Assembly (NCBI RefSeq): GCF_029227915.1 | Contig: NC_079887.1 | Coordinates: 23,309,650 to 23,373,649, forward strand | Source of the DNA: Hydractinia symbiolongicarpus | Taxonomy: Eukaryota > Cnidaria > Hydrozoa > Anthoathecata > Hydractiniidae | DNA length: 64,000 nucleotides | Reading direction: 5' to 3' | Part shown: piece after piece, positions 34,482 to 46,850 of the stretch | Layout of the letters: every line of letters begins with the position of its first letter | Position numbering within the stretch: the stretch's first letter is position 1 | Notes under the pieces: model-generated | Databases searched by the model: none | Told to the model about the DNA's origin: nothing | Seen by the model: only the letters and a program-made list of their open reading frames with translations | Made by a program: the position numbers and the translations under genes

Positions 34482-34519
34482 GTGACGTCATAGGGTCAAG
34501 AATGACGTCATAGGGTCAA
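34482..34519 (+). promoter_or_regulatory. Duplicated CRE-like site
   Basis: TGACGTCATAGGGTCAA occurs twice in direct orientation with a 20-bp period. TGACGTCA is the palindromic cAMP-response element consensus. There is no adjacent start codon, so a regulatory role is unproven. It may simply be part of a repeat. Confidence 0.4.
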
Positions 34520-34615
34520 AAGTTATACCTAACAAAAACCATTGTACAATTTTACAATACACTTAAATTTTTGCGTCTTAACGATGCTACGGCCTTGATA
34601 AACTGGTGGACTGAT

Positions 34616-34696
34616 CAACCTTGTCCCTGGGGGCATTTTTAAACCGGACGGCTTTCAGAATGTCATAGACATAGATGAGCCCTGGGGACGAGGTTG
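34616..34696. mobile_element. MITE with CAACCTYGTYCCC inverted ends
   Basis: The left end CAACCTTGTCCCTGGGGG and the right end CCTGGGGACGAGGTTG form an inverted repeat around a non-repetitive centre. The same ends occur at 34,901-34,975 and 50,729-50,790, so this is a dispersed family. The interior has no coding capacity. Confidence 0.7.
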
Positions 34697-34900
34697 TGCC
34701 TATATAAAATTCCCTCTTAACAGCGAAGGTTTTTCAAATTGTGTTGTCATCTGGTAATTTCAACTTTTTTGTTTTGTGAAAGTTCAAAAATCTTAGCTTC
34801 GAGAACAAGATTTTTTTCAGTAATAAATTATATATTGATTTAAGCATTTTTTTCCACATTAAACTACTAAGCTGATAGGACCATGGGTAACCTAGTTTGT

Positions 34901-34975
34901 CAACCTTGTTCCCAGGGCTCTTTTTCACTTTTTTATGGCTAAAAAAGTGAAAAAAGAGCCCTGGGAACAAGGTTG
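34901..34975. mobile_element. Perfect fold-back MITE of the CAACCTTGTTCCC family
   Basis: Two arms of about 35 bp, from CAACCTTGTTCCCAGGGCTC to its exact reverse complement, are separated by a few bases around 34,936. The complete pairing implies recent insertion or gene conversion between arms. Confidence 0.85.
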
Positions 34976-35915
34976 CTTGTTTGTGGAATAAAAACTTCGT
35001 TTTTAGTCGAGTTAAAACAGGAAAGTGTTAGCCTTCAAATAGCGGGGACCTTAATACATTTAACAGAAAAGTTTTTATGCAATTTACGAAGTGGTATTGT
35101 TTCTGTAAGCAGGTCGTTTTGCATTTCAATTATTTTCATCTTTGTGAAATATTCCAAGTTTTGTAAAATGTATTTGACCGTCACAATTCGCGAAATTTGG
35201 ATGGATTCTAAACACTCATATACACCTATTTTTTGTAAGAAACAATGTTTTTAAATATCTAACTAAAGAAAAAAGTTGATATATTGACAGAAATCTTGTT
35301 AAGTAGAATTCGAAGGGTATAAAACAGGATTCTGACTCCATACATTTTAGGGTAAGCATCCAGGCTGAACCAAAAAAGAATATAAAAAAAGACGTGTGGT
35401 CCTTTGAAAATCATTTTTTTTATTAGGGATGACTGTTTTTAGCAATTAAAAAACCGCAAAAATTTATGTAATTAATTACCGCGACATACAAATTTAGTTT
35501 ACTTGGGAAAATAAATCCCCGCGAAAATTAGTTCCCTAAGACATTTTCTCAGATTTGCGCTAACCAATATCAGCCGTGTATTGAGGTGTTTTTTCACTTC
35601 CAGGTAAAATGCTTAGGCTAAAAAGTTCATAAAGAAATAAGTCCCATTTATACTTAATTTTTAGGGAGTTCCCAGTCTTTGGGTTTATGTTTTATAGAAC
35701 TAATCGTTATAATAGTAATAAGCTTATTTTTGATTATATGTTTTTCTCTGAATATTAATTTGTACAGAGTCACAAAAAATACTTGTTACAAACACTGTAG
35801 AGTATTGACCGCTATCCAATCACGTGGAAAAGAAGAGAGGAACTTATCATGCTCTTAAAACAATCCCATAAAAGAATAAATACAAAAGTTGATTGTCAAG
35901 CATCGGGTTGTAGAC
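34976..35915. other. Intergenic between MITE cluster and Elongin B
   Basis: No gene was recognised. A segment around 35,400-35,545 with CCGCAAAAATTTATG and CCGCGAAAATTAGTTCCC has the texture of a dispersed repeat. Confidence 0.35.
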
Positions 35916-36638
35916 TTAAGATCCTGCGACAGGAGATTCTTGCTGTTTCATCTGAGCGGGTAGTTCAGGAGGACTGGATACAGGTGTTATCTCTAGTTCT
36001 TCAAAATCACCATCTAAAAAGAACAAATTTTGCAATCTTAGCATCTAATCCAAATGCTGCTAAAATTTTCTCAACTTTCTGGAAATGTTGTTCTTATACT
36101 TTTGTTGTTGTTGTCATTTGATTTATCCGCTGATGGGAAAACAATTTTCTCAAAGAAAGATGTTGTTGACTGAACCCTTCTGTTAAAGAAATTGAAACCT
36201 TATTTAATTATAACTAAAAATTCTGAAAAACCTTAATAACATTTGATATTGTAATTCCCCACCTGTTTGTGGGGAATTATAATTTAAACCAATTGGTTCT
36301 TCTTAATTTTTTTATAGTGAATTAATTTCAGTGGTATTTTACTGGATACTTCCTTTAATAGATTTTTTAATTTTTATAAAAGTTTCGTATATACCTTCAT
36401 TTTTAAATGTCATTCCTAAAAGTGCTGGCGTTTGTGCTTTTGTTGATTGCATGGTTAAACCACAGTCAGCCATAGTTTTGTTGTCTTCTAGACTGCTATC
36501 TTTGTAAATGAGACGTAAATCTTCAGGACTTTTCTTTACGATCCCCTCCAGCATTTTCTTAACTTCTATTACGGGTGTTGTTTCTTTAACATCAAGACAT
36601 ATTGTTGTTTTTTGACGTTTTATCATTAAAAAGACCTC
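35916..36638 (-). CDS. ELOB: Elongin B (ubiquitin-like adaptor), coding exons 2 and 3
   Basis: Elongin B pairs with Elongin C in SOCS/VHL-box cullin-RING ligases and in the Elongin transcription-elongation complex (family knowledge). The minus-strand exon 36395-36638 encodes EVFLMIKRQKTTICLDVKE and then the ubiquitin-like core (LRLIYKDSSLEDNKTMADCG, PALLGMTF). A GTATAT donor at 36,394 joins an acceptor before 36,013. The last exon 35916-36013 encodes FEELEITPVSSPPELPAQMK, matching the family's SSPPELP...MK tail, and ends AGS-stop. The phase is correct, giving 113 residues plus an initiator methionine, against 118 in human. Exon 2 begins exactly where residue 2 is expected, so the ATG must lie in an upstream exon. 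One candidate is ATG at 38,957-38,959 followed by GTATAC. Without splicing the frame would read into the intron and lose the tail. Confidence 0.88.
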
Positions 36639-39600
36639 CTACAATAGAGAATAAAGTGTCAATGATATTTAGATAGGGTGATAAAAAACTACATAACTAC
36701 ATTATTTACTTGCATTACCCTGTAATGTAACATATTAAAAAAAGAAGTCTTGATTATGTTCAAAAGAAACCTGATGTTAACATTTAGTTACAAATTTGGT
36801 AATGGTTAGGATTCCAAATTAAGGCAGTAATTCTTTAAAAAATCGGAAATTATTTTTTACATAATAATTTACAAAAGTTTATTTTCAGACTATAAATTCA
36901 TATTTTTTCTGTTATAACACACTTTTGACAATTTCATGGCCAAAATACTATTAGCTTTCACCAAAAATATTCAGCCTCACCAATTCCTCTTTAAAATAAA
37001 ATTCATGGATAATTAATTAGTTCTGCAAAAGCTTTAACTTTCGATAGCATTTTCCCATCACTTTAAAATTTTCAGACATGCTTGGTGGTGATACATTTTT
37101 AAATATAAATTTCTGCTGACTCAGCAATTTTAGTGTTAAGTTAAAATCATTTTATTATGTATTAAGGCCTCTATTTTTAGGAAATAGTAAAAAAATGGTA
37201 TAAATAAAACACAGTTAATAATTCAGCTATTTGAACAGCTAAAAAAGGGTTACTGTCACCTTAAGGTAAAAAATATAAACACCATGGACTCCCCAAAACA
37301 CTCCAGAAGTGTTTTTTTTTTGTTTTAGCAGACAGAGATATCTTCAACGGGTTGTCATCAATCCTATTATTTTTAGGTTTTCGGAATTTAAAATGCTGGT
37401 ATTAAGGGGGAAGGAGGTACAAATGTATACCCATCGAGAAAAAATGAAAATTTACCATAAAGACGTTCCTATGAGCTTGTCCTTTAATGCCATATCTTTT
37501 TTATAAAACAATATATACATATATTACAATTGTGGAAAATCCCACATTTCCTACATTGCTACTTTTTGCATCATTGCACAAAGTAGCAATGCAGGATCCA
37601 TCGTTTCTTTGCACAAAGTAATAAAATTTGAATAGACAGAACATACTAGATTGGGTGACTATAATGGCATTTCCTGTTACAAAACCCCTGGTTTATAAAT
37701 TGACCAACAGACAGACATAGAGTATTATCATATATGTGAAGAGAGAAAAACTAATTGGAGACCAGTTAAACTTATTTGTTACTTTCTTTATAATTTATTT
37801 TACCGCGCAACATTTAGGCTAGTAAAAAACTTTTCCCAAAAGTTTCCCCAAAAACTTTTGCAAAATTTCTGGGCAATGTATATACTGCTTTATATTACAG
37901 TAATCCATTATTTTTACTATTGCACTCTGGTTTTGTAAATTTTAGGAAGCTAGACTTGCTGACAGGCAAAAATACAAGGGGACCAGTGACGAGGTAAAGA
38001 TAACAATATCCCAAATGATTTTGTATCTTGTACTTCCAGAACATTAAAACTATTTATATTGTGCTAGTTACAATGCATTGACGTTTTTGGAATGGGTTAT
38101 AGGTTTAAGAAAGAAATGTCAAATTACATTTCTTTTGGCAACTTGACCAATTCAATATTTGTTTTTTTTAACATTGGTCCACTGATTGGTAAATTCTAAC
38201 TTCACATAACAAGGAACCATTTATGCACAGCTTTGTTAAGTTTCTCATACTTTTTATGTTTCACTCTAATCTAAATTTGACCACTGTTGTGCATTACAGA
38301 TCATATTTTCTTTGTTTTATTTCCATATGGAAAAGGTTTTTTTTGCACTCCGAAAAGAGAAGCAACATCTAAATGAAAAGTTTCTTTCTCTAACCCCTTG
38401 AGTGTATTATATTTAATTTTGTATGATTTATTTTCTTTACAGTGTTTTGTACATTGTTGTTGGTTAGTGAACATTGTGTTTACAAATTTCTTTGATTGAC
38501 ATCCAATTCATTTATTTACCATTCGAATGGCGTCAATTTTTGTAATTGCTTCTTTCAAAGCATTTAAAGTTGCAGGATTAAAGGACAAAAATAATTGTTT
38601 GAATTAATGAGGTGTTAGAATTATGCAACTAATAGAGAAGAAATTTATGAGACTTAAATAGTATTGTTTTACTGTGCCATCAAGTACACGGCTGTTTCGC
38701 TACGGTCAAACCGCGGACAAAATTAAAATGGCTTCCACAATTTTTTTTGAAATTTTGTATTTTTATCATTTTTTAAGTTTTTGAAACTTTTTTTGTATTG
38801 CTTTAATTTTACTGAAATAAAAAGTATTAAAACGACCTACTTTTCTTCTTTTTTAATATATAAATATGTTATACATGTGTGTTATGGATTTCGAGTTATT
38901 TCGTTGAATAAAACACACAAAATTAAAAAAAAACATTATTTTTGGCGAAAGTATACCATCTTTCCAACCTCGTGGCAACGCCGCGCTACTAGCTACGGAC
39001 TTGAAAATTGGTATGGGGGGCCTGGAAACATGGTTCTATTGGCCAGTACCGTGCACCGTTCGTCTCGCAAACTATAAACTACTTAAATTTTAAGTTAAAG
39101 TCTTCTTTAGGCGCTAAAAAAGAGGAGAAAAAGTTGCCAAAGTGGTGCACGGCGATTTGATGTAGTGTGATCCCTTTTCTGTCTAATTAAATAATTATCT
39201 AAACTTCTAAGAGAGTCATAGCGATGCCATTTAATGTTTTGTTAGGTATGGTTTTTCTCAAAAAAATTTACCTTGGACTTGATTGCTCGACCCGGGAATC
39301 CTGGTTCGAAACCGGAATTTTTCGAAAATGTTGGAATAAGCGAGACAACGGTGTCTTTGCAATTTTTTAGCTAGCTAAAGTTTGGCAGAGCACGAGGTAA
39401 GAGACAAAACAGGAAACTACTTTATTTTGCAGGGATTTTATTATTATTTTTGTGCTATTAGAGCACCCTTAAGTTTAAGAAATTGTTTTACAGCTTGTAA
39501 AACTTTAAGCGTGGATAATTGTTATCTTTTTTAATCTTGCTTCTCATGTTTTATATTTTTCTGTAAAGAGTAGCTATTTTTTGGTCCTACAGTTTTGCAT

Positions 39601-39890
39601 TTTGTAGCTAAGTAACTTAATACTTCTTTTTTTTTATTTAGTTAAGACTTTGGTGGGCTTTCTCAAGATGAAATTGTTAAAATCAAAGATGTTTTTAGCT
39701 ACCTAGCTAGCTAATCTTGGCTTTAACACAAGATTGTGTGCTATTTTATACAGTTTATAAAGAAACACAAAATGATTGCTTTGTATATATATAATAAATA
39801 AAATATTTATGCACAACTTGAGGTATTTTCTTCTAGCATGATAAACTAAAATGTTGAAACCGTCGACTCTGAATGATGTTTTATTTAATA
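36639..39890. other. Intergenic or 5' intron of Elongin B
   Basis: No conserved coding sequence was found. A locally GC-richer segment at 38,690-39,170 could hold the Elongin B promoter and first exon (minus strand). This is inferred from context and from an ATG followed by a GTATAC donor at 38,959. Other ATG-GT candidates exist, for example 37,458. Confidence 0.35.
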
Positions 39891-39898
39891 TATAGATG

Positions 39899-40290
39899 TC
39901 ACATATTTGGCCCGAAAAACCTTAGGACCAAAAGTGACCCTTTGGACAATTTCGGACAGTTTAATATTTCATCTACATCATCTTTAATGGCCTCAGAATC
40001 CAAAGTAATGTGTTTTATTTAGTTAATAAACAAACTTTAAGCATACATTAAGGCTCCATAGGCTGTTTTTCACATATTTCACACATTTGGCCCAAAAATA
40101 ACCCTTTGGACAATTTCGGACAGACTAATATTTCATCTACATCATCCTTAATGGTCTTAGAATCCAAAGCAATGTTTTTTATTCAGTTAATAAATAAACT
40201 TTAAGCATATATTAAGGCTCTTAAGGCCGTTTTTCACATAGTTCTCACATTTGGCCCAAATATAACCCTTTGGACAATTTCGGACAGTAA
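39899..40290 (+). repeat. ~170-bp tandem repeat, 2.3 copies
   Basis: Units start at CACATTTGGCCC near 39,900, 40,083 and 40,247. Each includes ACCCTTTGGACAATTTCGGA, CATCTACATCATC and TTTAAGCATA. The third unit is cut short after CGGACAG. It is non-coding. Confidence 0.85.
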
Positions 40291-41618
40291 TAAAATTAAG
40301 TAATTTTCATTCCAGATATTTAACCTAACCTGTGGACCATAAAAAACATGTTTTTTTAACTTTATTCCAGAAATTTTGTGGAAGACATTTATCTAAATGA
40401 TAATTTTTAAGTCATTTTTAGACATTTTGGCCTAAATTTACCAATTTCGGACAGGTGTCCAAAAAAAAATTTATTTTAATAATATGGACAATTTATCTAA
40501 GATTATTATTCTTTTTACAGAATATAAAAATCTTATTTTGTTCTTGAGATATCCTATTTTAACTGAGAGGGTAAATCGAATTATTTTTTCGTAGCATTTT
40601 TGTCCGCTCCGAAACAGCTGTGTGAGTAGTGTTCGAGTAAAGGACAGTTCTTCAATCTGGGTTACCAACATCAAACTTTAAGATAGAGAAAACAAACACT
40701 TTGGGGGGGGGAATGAGTGGCATATTTGGACTTCTCAGCAAAAATTATATAAGATATGAAGTTTACCATGTAGCTAGCTAATAGTGATTAATGAACAGAA
40801 TTTATTGAATTTAAAGTTTTTAAATTTGAGTTTGACTGTGTGAATTTCAACTGCAGTGAAACAATTTTACTGCCGTAGTAAAAAAGTATGTAAGATTTAG
40901 GTTTATTATGCATGACCGAACATTGAACCTCAGTCATTCAGAAAATAAAATAAAAAAGTAGCTAAAAATACCAAAATACCCACCATTTTAGGTCGATTTG
41001 TCTATGTGACTGCAAGTAATATTGCACGAATTAAAAACAACAGAAGATGAGGCGCGCTTTAAGCAAGAATATTCAGGTTTACGCACAACGCGCACAAGAT
41101 GAAAAACTGAAGTAACCATAAAAATGCAAAAGTCATGCGGCGACGTGGCGCGTCGCAAGGAACTGCATTTCAGTGTGAATTTAGCTTAACACACAATCCA
41201 AGACGTCAATAGTTTTAATCTGTTTTACTCTTTTTTTTCGTGCGACAACAGAGAGCCTCAGGATTTATTCGCAAGAATATTTTTGGTCTTAAAATTTATT
41301 TTGTAATATGATTTATTTTTTGTAATAATAACAACATATTACCAATCATCGATCATTCTTAAAACAAAAAAACAACAAAAAACACAATTCTTTTTTGACC
41401 CCGTGCTACGCAAAGGCAGACACGTTTCTTTACGTTTTTAAACGAGTCAGCAAAATGTACGTTTTCCTGAAACGGCAATTTACGACAGTTTTTTTTTTCA
41501 AGAGATAACACAACACAAATAGAACTGGCTGTTGCACCTACAACAAGAAGAAGTAAAAAAACTAGAAAATATATAAACATAAATAAACTTATCGCTGTCG
41601 CTGTGTAGTGTGACTTAA
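40291..41618. other. Intergenic and 5' region of the RNF185-type gene
   Basis: No gene is supported. The last few hundred bases before 41,619 should contain the promoter and 5' untranslated region. An antisense hydrophobic frame at 41,359-41,631 starts at TTG and was not accepted. Confidence 0.35.
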
Positions 41619-44600
41619 ATGATGCAGACAAAAAGTGAAACTACGTCTAATAAAAATACTGAAGAAGAAAACGAGAACTCCAATTATGAGTGTAACATAT
41701 GCTTGGATATAGCAAGGGATGCTGTCATAAGTCTTTGTGGGCATCTTTTTTGGTAGGAAGCTTGATATTGTTTTTCTTCGTAAAATTGCTGAATCTGATA
41801 TAGATATAACTAAATGGTTTATATTTTTTTTTTTAGCTGGCCATGCTTACATCGGGTAAGTTTCATTTTAGAATTTTTCGTCCACAGTTATAAACATTAA
41901 TGTATGTTCGGTTTATGTTACGCCTCTAATAATTCACCTTGCAATCACTTTGGACAGCAATTCAGCAAGTACAACTGTTGCATAATGTTAAAATATGTAT
42001 TTTAAATAGTTTAATAAATCAGTGCTGAAATGTTAAAAGTATGTCCTTGAAATTTATCTAAGAATTCAAGCAAATTCATTGGTCAAAATCATGAAATTAT
42101 CCCATTATACACTGTAGCACTTACAGGGCTCTTGAAAGAGTCAAAATGATTTTGACTTTCAAAACGATAAGCGAGCGTAAAAGCCCTCTTGAATACTGTG
42201 CAATATTGAGCACTTTGATGTGTGCGCCTTGAACCGACGAGCTAAAAATTAAAGTGAACTTTCGCCTTTAGCATAGAAATATAAGTTTAAGTTTCCTGCA
42301 AGTTGCAAGAAAAAAATATAATTAAAGCAATATATTGATGTGATAAAGGAAGAAAAATGTAATTTTCGTAACATTATCATTGATCTTATATCAAATGTTA
42401 GGAATATAAATTTTACTGAAATGAAACAAAATGAAATATATTTTCAGCTTAAACAAAAGACAAAATACAAAGAAAGACTTTTTAAATACTAAAAATATAA
42501 TTAACCATTCGCAATCAAGTTATAAGTTTCATTTTTCATACTGCGAAGTTACTTAATAAATATGGGAAGTTAAAAAATATTTAATTAATATGGGAAGGCT
42601 TAACATGACAAAAACAAACGTTTTCAAAAAAAAAAGAAGAACAGAAAAATAAGAAGATAAAAATGAAAGAGGAGGAACTGAAGAAACTCCGGAGTTACAA
42701 CTTTGCTTTGGGTTTAGTCCACAAAAGGAAAATCTGTTCAATCATGAAAAGGCACATTGGTATTTCGTCCCAGTAAATAAAAAACTCTGTTGCCTAAAGA
42801 GAATATTGGCAACTGTTTTGCCTAACATAATAAAGGTGATTTCAAACTTGACACTGATTTTAAAGCAGATTATAAAAACAACAGTTTTGCTGTTCTGTTG
42901 ACATTTATTTTCCTATCATTCTTTTTTATTATACGCTTTTAATCCACGTTATCAATTTTTAACTTTTACTTCAATTTTATACTGAAATTAAGATGGAGCT
43001 AAACTATTTCAGCTCCATCTTAATGCATAAAAAATCAATGCCATATTATTAGTTAATTTTTTCTATTAATGGTATTTTACATAAGATGCGTGTTAAAACT
43101 TTATTTTCAAAGATGGAAAGGAAAGGTACTCTTAACAATTGTTTTGGCCTGAATCCTTTTTTTCCAATTCTTGTTTGCATATACAGGGGATAAATAAGGT
43201 GCATTATTCATATGGACATAACTTCAATTTCCAAACTGTTTATTTTTCTTATATATTTTTTTCAAGTGGCTTGAAACTCGACCAACAAGACCAATGTGTC
43301 CCGTCTGTAAAGCAGGTATAAGTAAAGATAAAGTTATTCCAATATATGGAAGAGATAACCACAATCAAACAGATCCAAGGTATAGTACTTTTAAAGTTTG
43401 CTTCCTGAATTTAGTGAATATAGGTGATTAAAATTTGCACAAAGAATGCTGCACAACTTTAACTCATTTTAAGCTGGCCTGTTAAAATATTTATTTTTCT
43501 CTCCACCACTGAATGGGTTTTATTTCTGTGTGAAAACCAATTAAAACACAAAATGTTTTATGCTACAGCAAAATCAAGCTTTCGTAGTATGTTAGGTTAA
43601 ATTACGAATGTCTAAAAAGAAATATTTTGAAACAGAGCAGCAAAATAATTATGAATTTGTCTATAACTTCTCAGAATTACATGTTAACTTCTTCTCTGTG
43701 ACCAAAACTGACATTATGTAAGGATTTGTTACGGAGTTTTTGCATTACATCATTAAGAAAAGAAGAAACAGTAATAAAAAAATTTAAACGAAATTGTGCA
43801 TACCGATGGACTAACCACATAACAAATTTTCGCTACTAAAAAAATTATATATTCGTTTAAAAAAAGTTCTCCTCTAAAAACACTATCATGTGTGAATTTA
43901 AAACATGGTTGGTGGAATAATTTGAACGTCTTTTTATATTTTGAATAAATATGAAAAGGATAATAATGTGATAAAACATGGGAATGATACAAATTTTTTT
44001 ACAAGAAAATCCCTTGTATCATTTGTGACTTTCCTTAAAGTTTATAGCTATTTTATAGCTATAAAATAAAATCCACATCTCCTCATTTTTGAGATTACAA
44101 TTTTCTACAAAGATGTAAAACCTCAAACTCCCTTTAAAAAAAGTGCACAAAAAGTTTGCACCTCCAGCTGAAAATTACACGCAGAGTGGATATCAGCATG
44201 CACATTAAATAGTTTTTGTTTACTTAGTCTGTTTCTACAATGCTTAGAGAAAAACTTCCTCCTCGACCACAAGCGCAAAGACATGAACCAGAAACCAATT
44301 TCAATGTAAGTTTTTAATTTATAATCAAAGGACACAGTAAGATTAAGAAATATGGGGAGTGTAGTAAAATGCAGGGCAAAGGATCATCATTTGATCTGGC
44401 GATGAAATATTAGACAATTTTGTGGGTTTTCTGGTGTTGTAAGCTGTTATTCATTACCTTTTTGGTTTTTGATGTTTTAGGATTTGCCAATAAAGCAGTT
44501 TTACAACGTTGTTGTTGTGTTTTTACTTGAATAAGACTATTTTATTTATTTCCCTTTCGATTTCACATGTTTGTCCTTCCTTTTTTATCGTCAGTGGTTG

Positions 44601-45609
44601 AGGTCTACTATGACATCGGCAACGTTGCTGTAGCAGTAATAAAAATCCGCAAAGCTTTAAAAAGAGAGGAACAGTTTTAACACAAGTTTTTTTTGTTTTG
44701 TTTTTTTACAGCCTTTCAGTAATTTTTCATTTGGTGGTATGGGTGGTGGTTTTGGTGCACCTGGTGCACAGAATGGTATTCAGTTTTCATTCGGTATTGG
44801 AGCGTTCCCTTTCACATTTTTATCAGCTGTAAGTTTTAATTTTGTTTTGTTTGTTTGTTTGTTTATTTTTTTTCTGTTTAATATTAAATGAATTATGTTT
44901 CTTCACAAGTTTGGAGTTTACAAGACTAAAAGGTTGTGATGGTCAAGCCTAAAGATCCAAATTATAGGTTGCGCCCTTAGGAACTCGGGTACTTGTGTAA
45001 TCAACTCCTAGAAACTCAGCTGCTTGTAAAAACGTTGGTCCTTAACTACCCGGTTCCTTTTTAAAAAACACGCGTCTTTAAAATTGGGAGGTCATCATTA
45101 TGTTTTCCCTGAATATTTTCCAATAGCAGCAGAATAGAAAGGATTAAATTCCGCAAATATGTTTTCGCGCTTCACTTTGAGTGTACCAATTGGTTGTTTG
45201 GTATTCCTCTGAAGTTATCGTCAAATTCTTAAAATGCGTTGACATTTTGTGGTTATTTTTTTTCAGGCATTCGGCAATACAAACAACAACAACCAAGGTA
45301 TATTTTCGTGCATAATTTTCTTGATGTCTAAATGTCAATGTTTCAAACAGAGACATTCTGTAATATTCATTGTTGTTAGGTATTTCGATTGTAAACTTTG
45401 GTGATGCCGCCTGTAGCTAGCTTCAAACGCGACAATTTCTTTGTTTCATTCCGAAACACAAAATAGCGTTTGTTTTTATTTCTTCTAATTGCCGCTCAAT
45501 GTTTTCTTTAGCTCCTGTTGGATCCCAGCAAGCACAAGAAGAACAATTCCTATCAAGGGCGTTTATTTGGATCGCTTTTTTCTTTTTTCTTTGGCTCATA
45601 CTGGCTTAA
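41619..45609 (+). CDS. RNF185: RNF185/RNF5-type membrane-anchored RING E3 ubiquitin ligase, seven exons
   Basis: This family ubiquitinates substrates at the ER and mitochondrial outer membrane, in ER-associated degradation and autophagy (family knowledge). Exons: 41619-41752, 41837-41855, 43267-43379, 44248-44305, 44712-44828, 45267-45297, 45512-45609. All phases join to 189 aa, against 192 in human RNF185. The N-terminal RING (C3HC4) uses C25, C28, C40, H42, C45, C48, C62 and C65, within [19 protein letters not shown] and [21 protein letters not shown] proline-rich linker ([12 protein letters not shown]) follows, then [15 protein letters not shown] and a C-terminal hydrophobic anchor ([13 protein letters not shown]). 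Two adjacent in-frame ATGs open the frame, and the second is equally possible. RNF5 is the alternative paralogue name. The GIGAFPF segment favours RNF185. Confidence 0.95.
42988..43023. repeat. Hairpin in RNF185 intron 2
   Basis: TTAAGATGGAGCT at 42,988-43,000 pairs exactly with AGCTCCATCTTAA at 43,011-43,023, leaving a 10-nt loop. It may be a small MITE remnant. Confidence 0.55.
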
Positions 45610-45844
45610 AGTATTCTATTCCGAAAGCCTCTCTTAGGCTAGCAGCTGTATTCTTCTTCGCTTAAGCTCTATTTGCTGCAAGCTATTGTCCACAATATGG
45701 AACAGTTGGCATTCCGAAAAAGACACCTTTCGGTTACGCCTTACGCTACGCTGTGGTCATTTGTTATAAATCTACCACTGACTGTTAAGGTTGTGTTGAG
45801 ACCTTTGTGTTGTAAATATATAATGTATCTAGTTGAATCATGAA

Positions 45845-45850
45845 ATAAAA
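45845..45850 (+). terminator. Polyadenylation signal of the RNF185-type gene
   Basis: AATAAA lies about 235 nt after the stop codon, the first good signal on this strand downstream of the gene. Confidence 0.6.
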
Positions 45851-46770
45851 ACTTGGGGAAATATGCGTTACGTCTTACATTCTATCTATATGACAGTTTA
45901 AAGGAGCTACGAAACGATTCAATAAGCTGGTCCAAAAAATTATACACACTTTAGAACCACATAGAAAGACGTCTAGACGACTGTTTATGAATAATTAATT
46001 AATTCAATTTTTCTTTTTATCAGTAAAATAAGCTGTGGTCTGCAAAATATATTAAATATCAGTAACTGAGAAAAAATTGTGTGGACGAGGGAACAGAGAC
46101 AACACGAGGAGGTGTATTTGTTAAAAAATGCTGTTACTAGCTTTAAAAAGATAATTAATACCTCTAAAAAAATTTTAAAGCCATTTTTGTTGCTTCGACT
46201 AGTTTTATGTGCAATAAACTTGCAATATTTCGAAAGATGTAGCTAGCTAGCTAGTTAAAAAAGGTTTAAAGTTTATTTTATTAGAAAGTTTGAGTTGAAA
46301 GCAAGGTAAGTACTTATATCGAATAAATTATCGATATTTAATATTTGGAAATGATATTTAAGATGATTTAAGTTGTTGTTTTTGTCCTCCAGTGATCATA
46401 AACCTTTCCACCGCAATAAGCTCGACTTTCGTGTAAGTCACTAAAATAGAAAACAAACAGCCTTTTCGTAGCCCCTTTAAAATCAAATTTTGGCGAATTG
46501 TGACAGAGTTTGTTTTCTTTTCGCTGCATTTATAACGGGAAAAGCTCAGAATTATATTAAAATTGTTTACCCAGGATAACCTCTTCAGTTCCTATTATGG
46601 TACTGTTATCAACGAGGGTCCTGCGAATGGGGTCCTAGTGAATTTAAAGCTCCAATTTGAGCTACGAAAGTGGTGCAAGCACAGCAATCGCTCAACTAGA
46701 CAACAGCCTAAGATATCAATCCTATTCTCATGCTGAACGCTAAGCAGAAAGGATAGATTCACACTTTTAT
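45851..46770. other. Intergenic, no gene; contains a MITE copy
   Basis: AT-rich with TAGCTAGC words near 46,240. The family 1 MITE occupies 46,335-46,482. No coding region is supported. Confidence 0.4.
46335..46482 (+). repeat. Dispersed MITE-like repeat (family 1)
   Basis: Shares GATTTAAGTTGTTGTTTTTG, CAGTGATCATAAACCT, CCACCGC and CGACTTTCGTGTAAGTCAC with 51,083-51,232. The inverse copy at 30,803-30,885 shares the outer GGGGCTACGAAA end. Confidence 0.7.
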
Positions 46771-46850
46771 AGTCTCTGGCATGACTCGGCCGGGGTTGGT
46801 TTCCAAGACCTCCCGCACTGGAGGCGAACGCTCCACCACAAGGCTACCAG
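46771..46850 (-). repeat. tRNA-derived SINE head
   Basis: On the minus strand, GGTAGCCTTGTGGTGGAGCG resembles a tRNA D-arm with an A-box. It is followed by GGGAGGTCTTGGAAACCAAC and CCCCGGCCGAGTCATGCC, the layout of tRNA-derived SINE heads with a decayed B-box. It does not look like a functional tRNA because the anticodon arm and acceptor stem do not pair properly. The downstream body (left side) is AT-rich and short. Confidence 0.55.

Noticed and set aside
35849-36121. 90-codon plus-strand ORF
   Set aside because: It is antisense to the C-terminal exon of Elongin B, which has clear family similarity. The plus frame has none.
38781-39077. 98-codon plus-strand ORF
   Set aside because: It has no recognisable domain. 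Its 3' half is GC-richer and may be part of the Elongin B promoter region on the other strand.
41359-41631. Minus-strand hydrophobic ORF overlapping the RNF185 start
   Set aside because: It begins at TTG, not ATG, has no recognised domain and overlaps the first exon of a well-supported gene. It is probably chance in an AT-rich 5' region.
46771-46850. Functional tRNA gene
   Set aside because: The A-box is present, but the arms do not form a proper cloverleaf and the B-box is degraded. A SINE head fits better.
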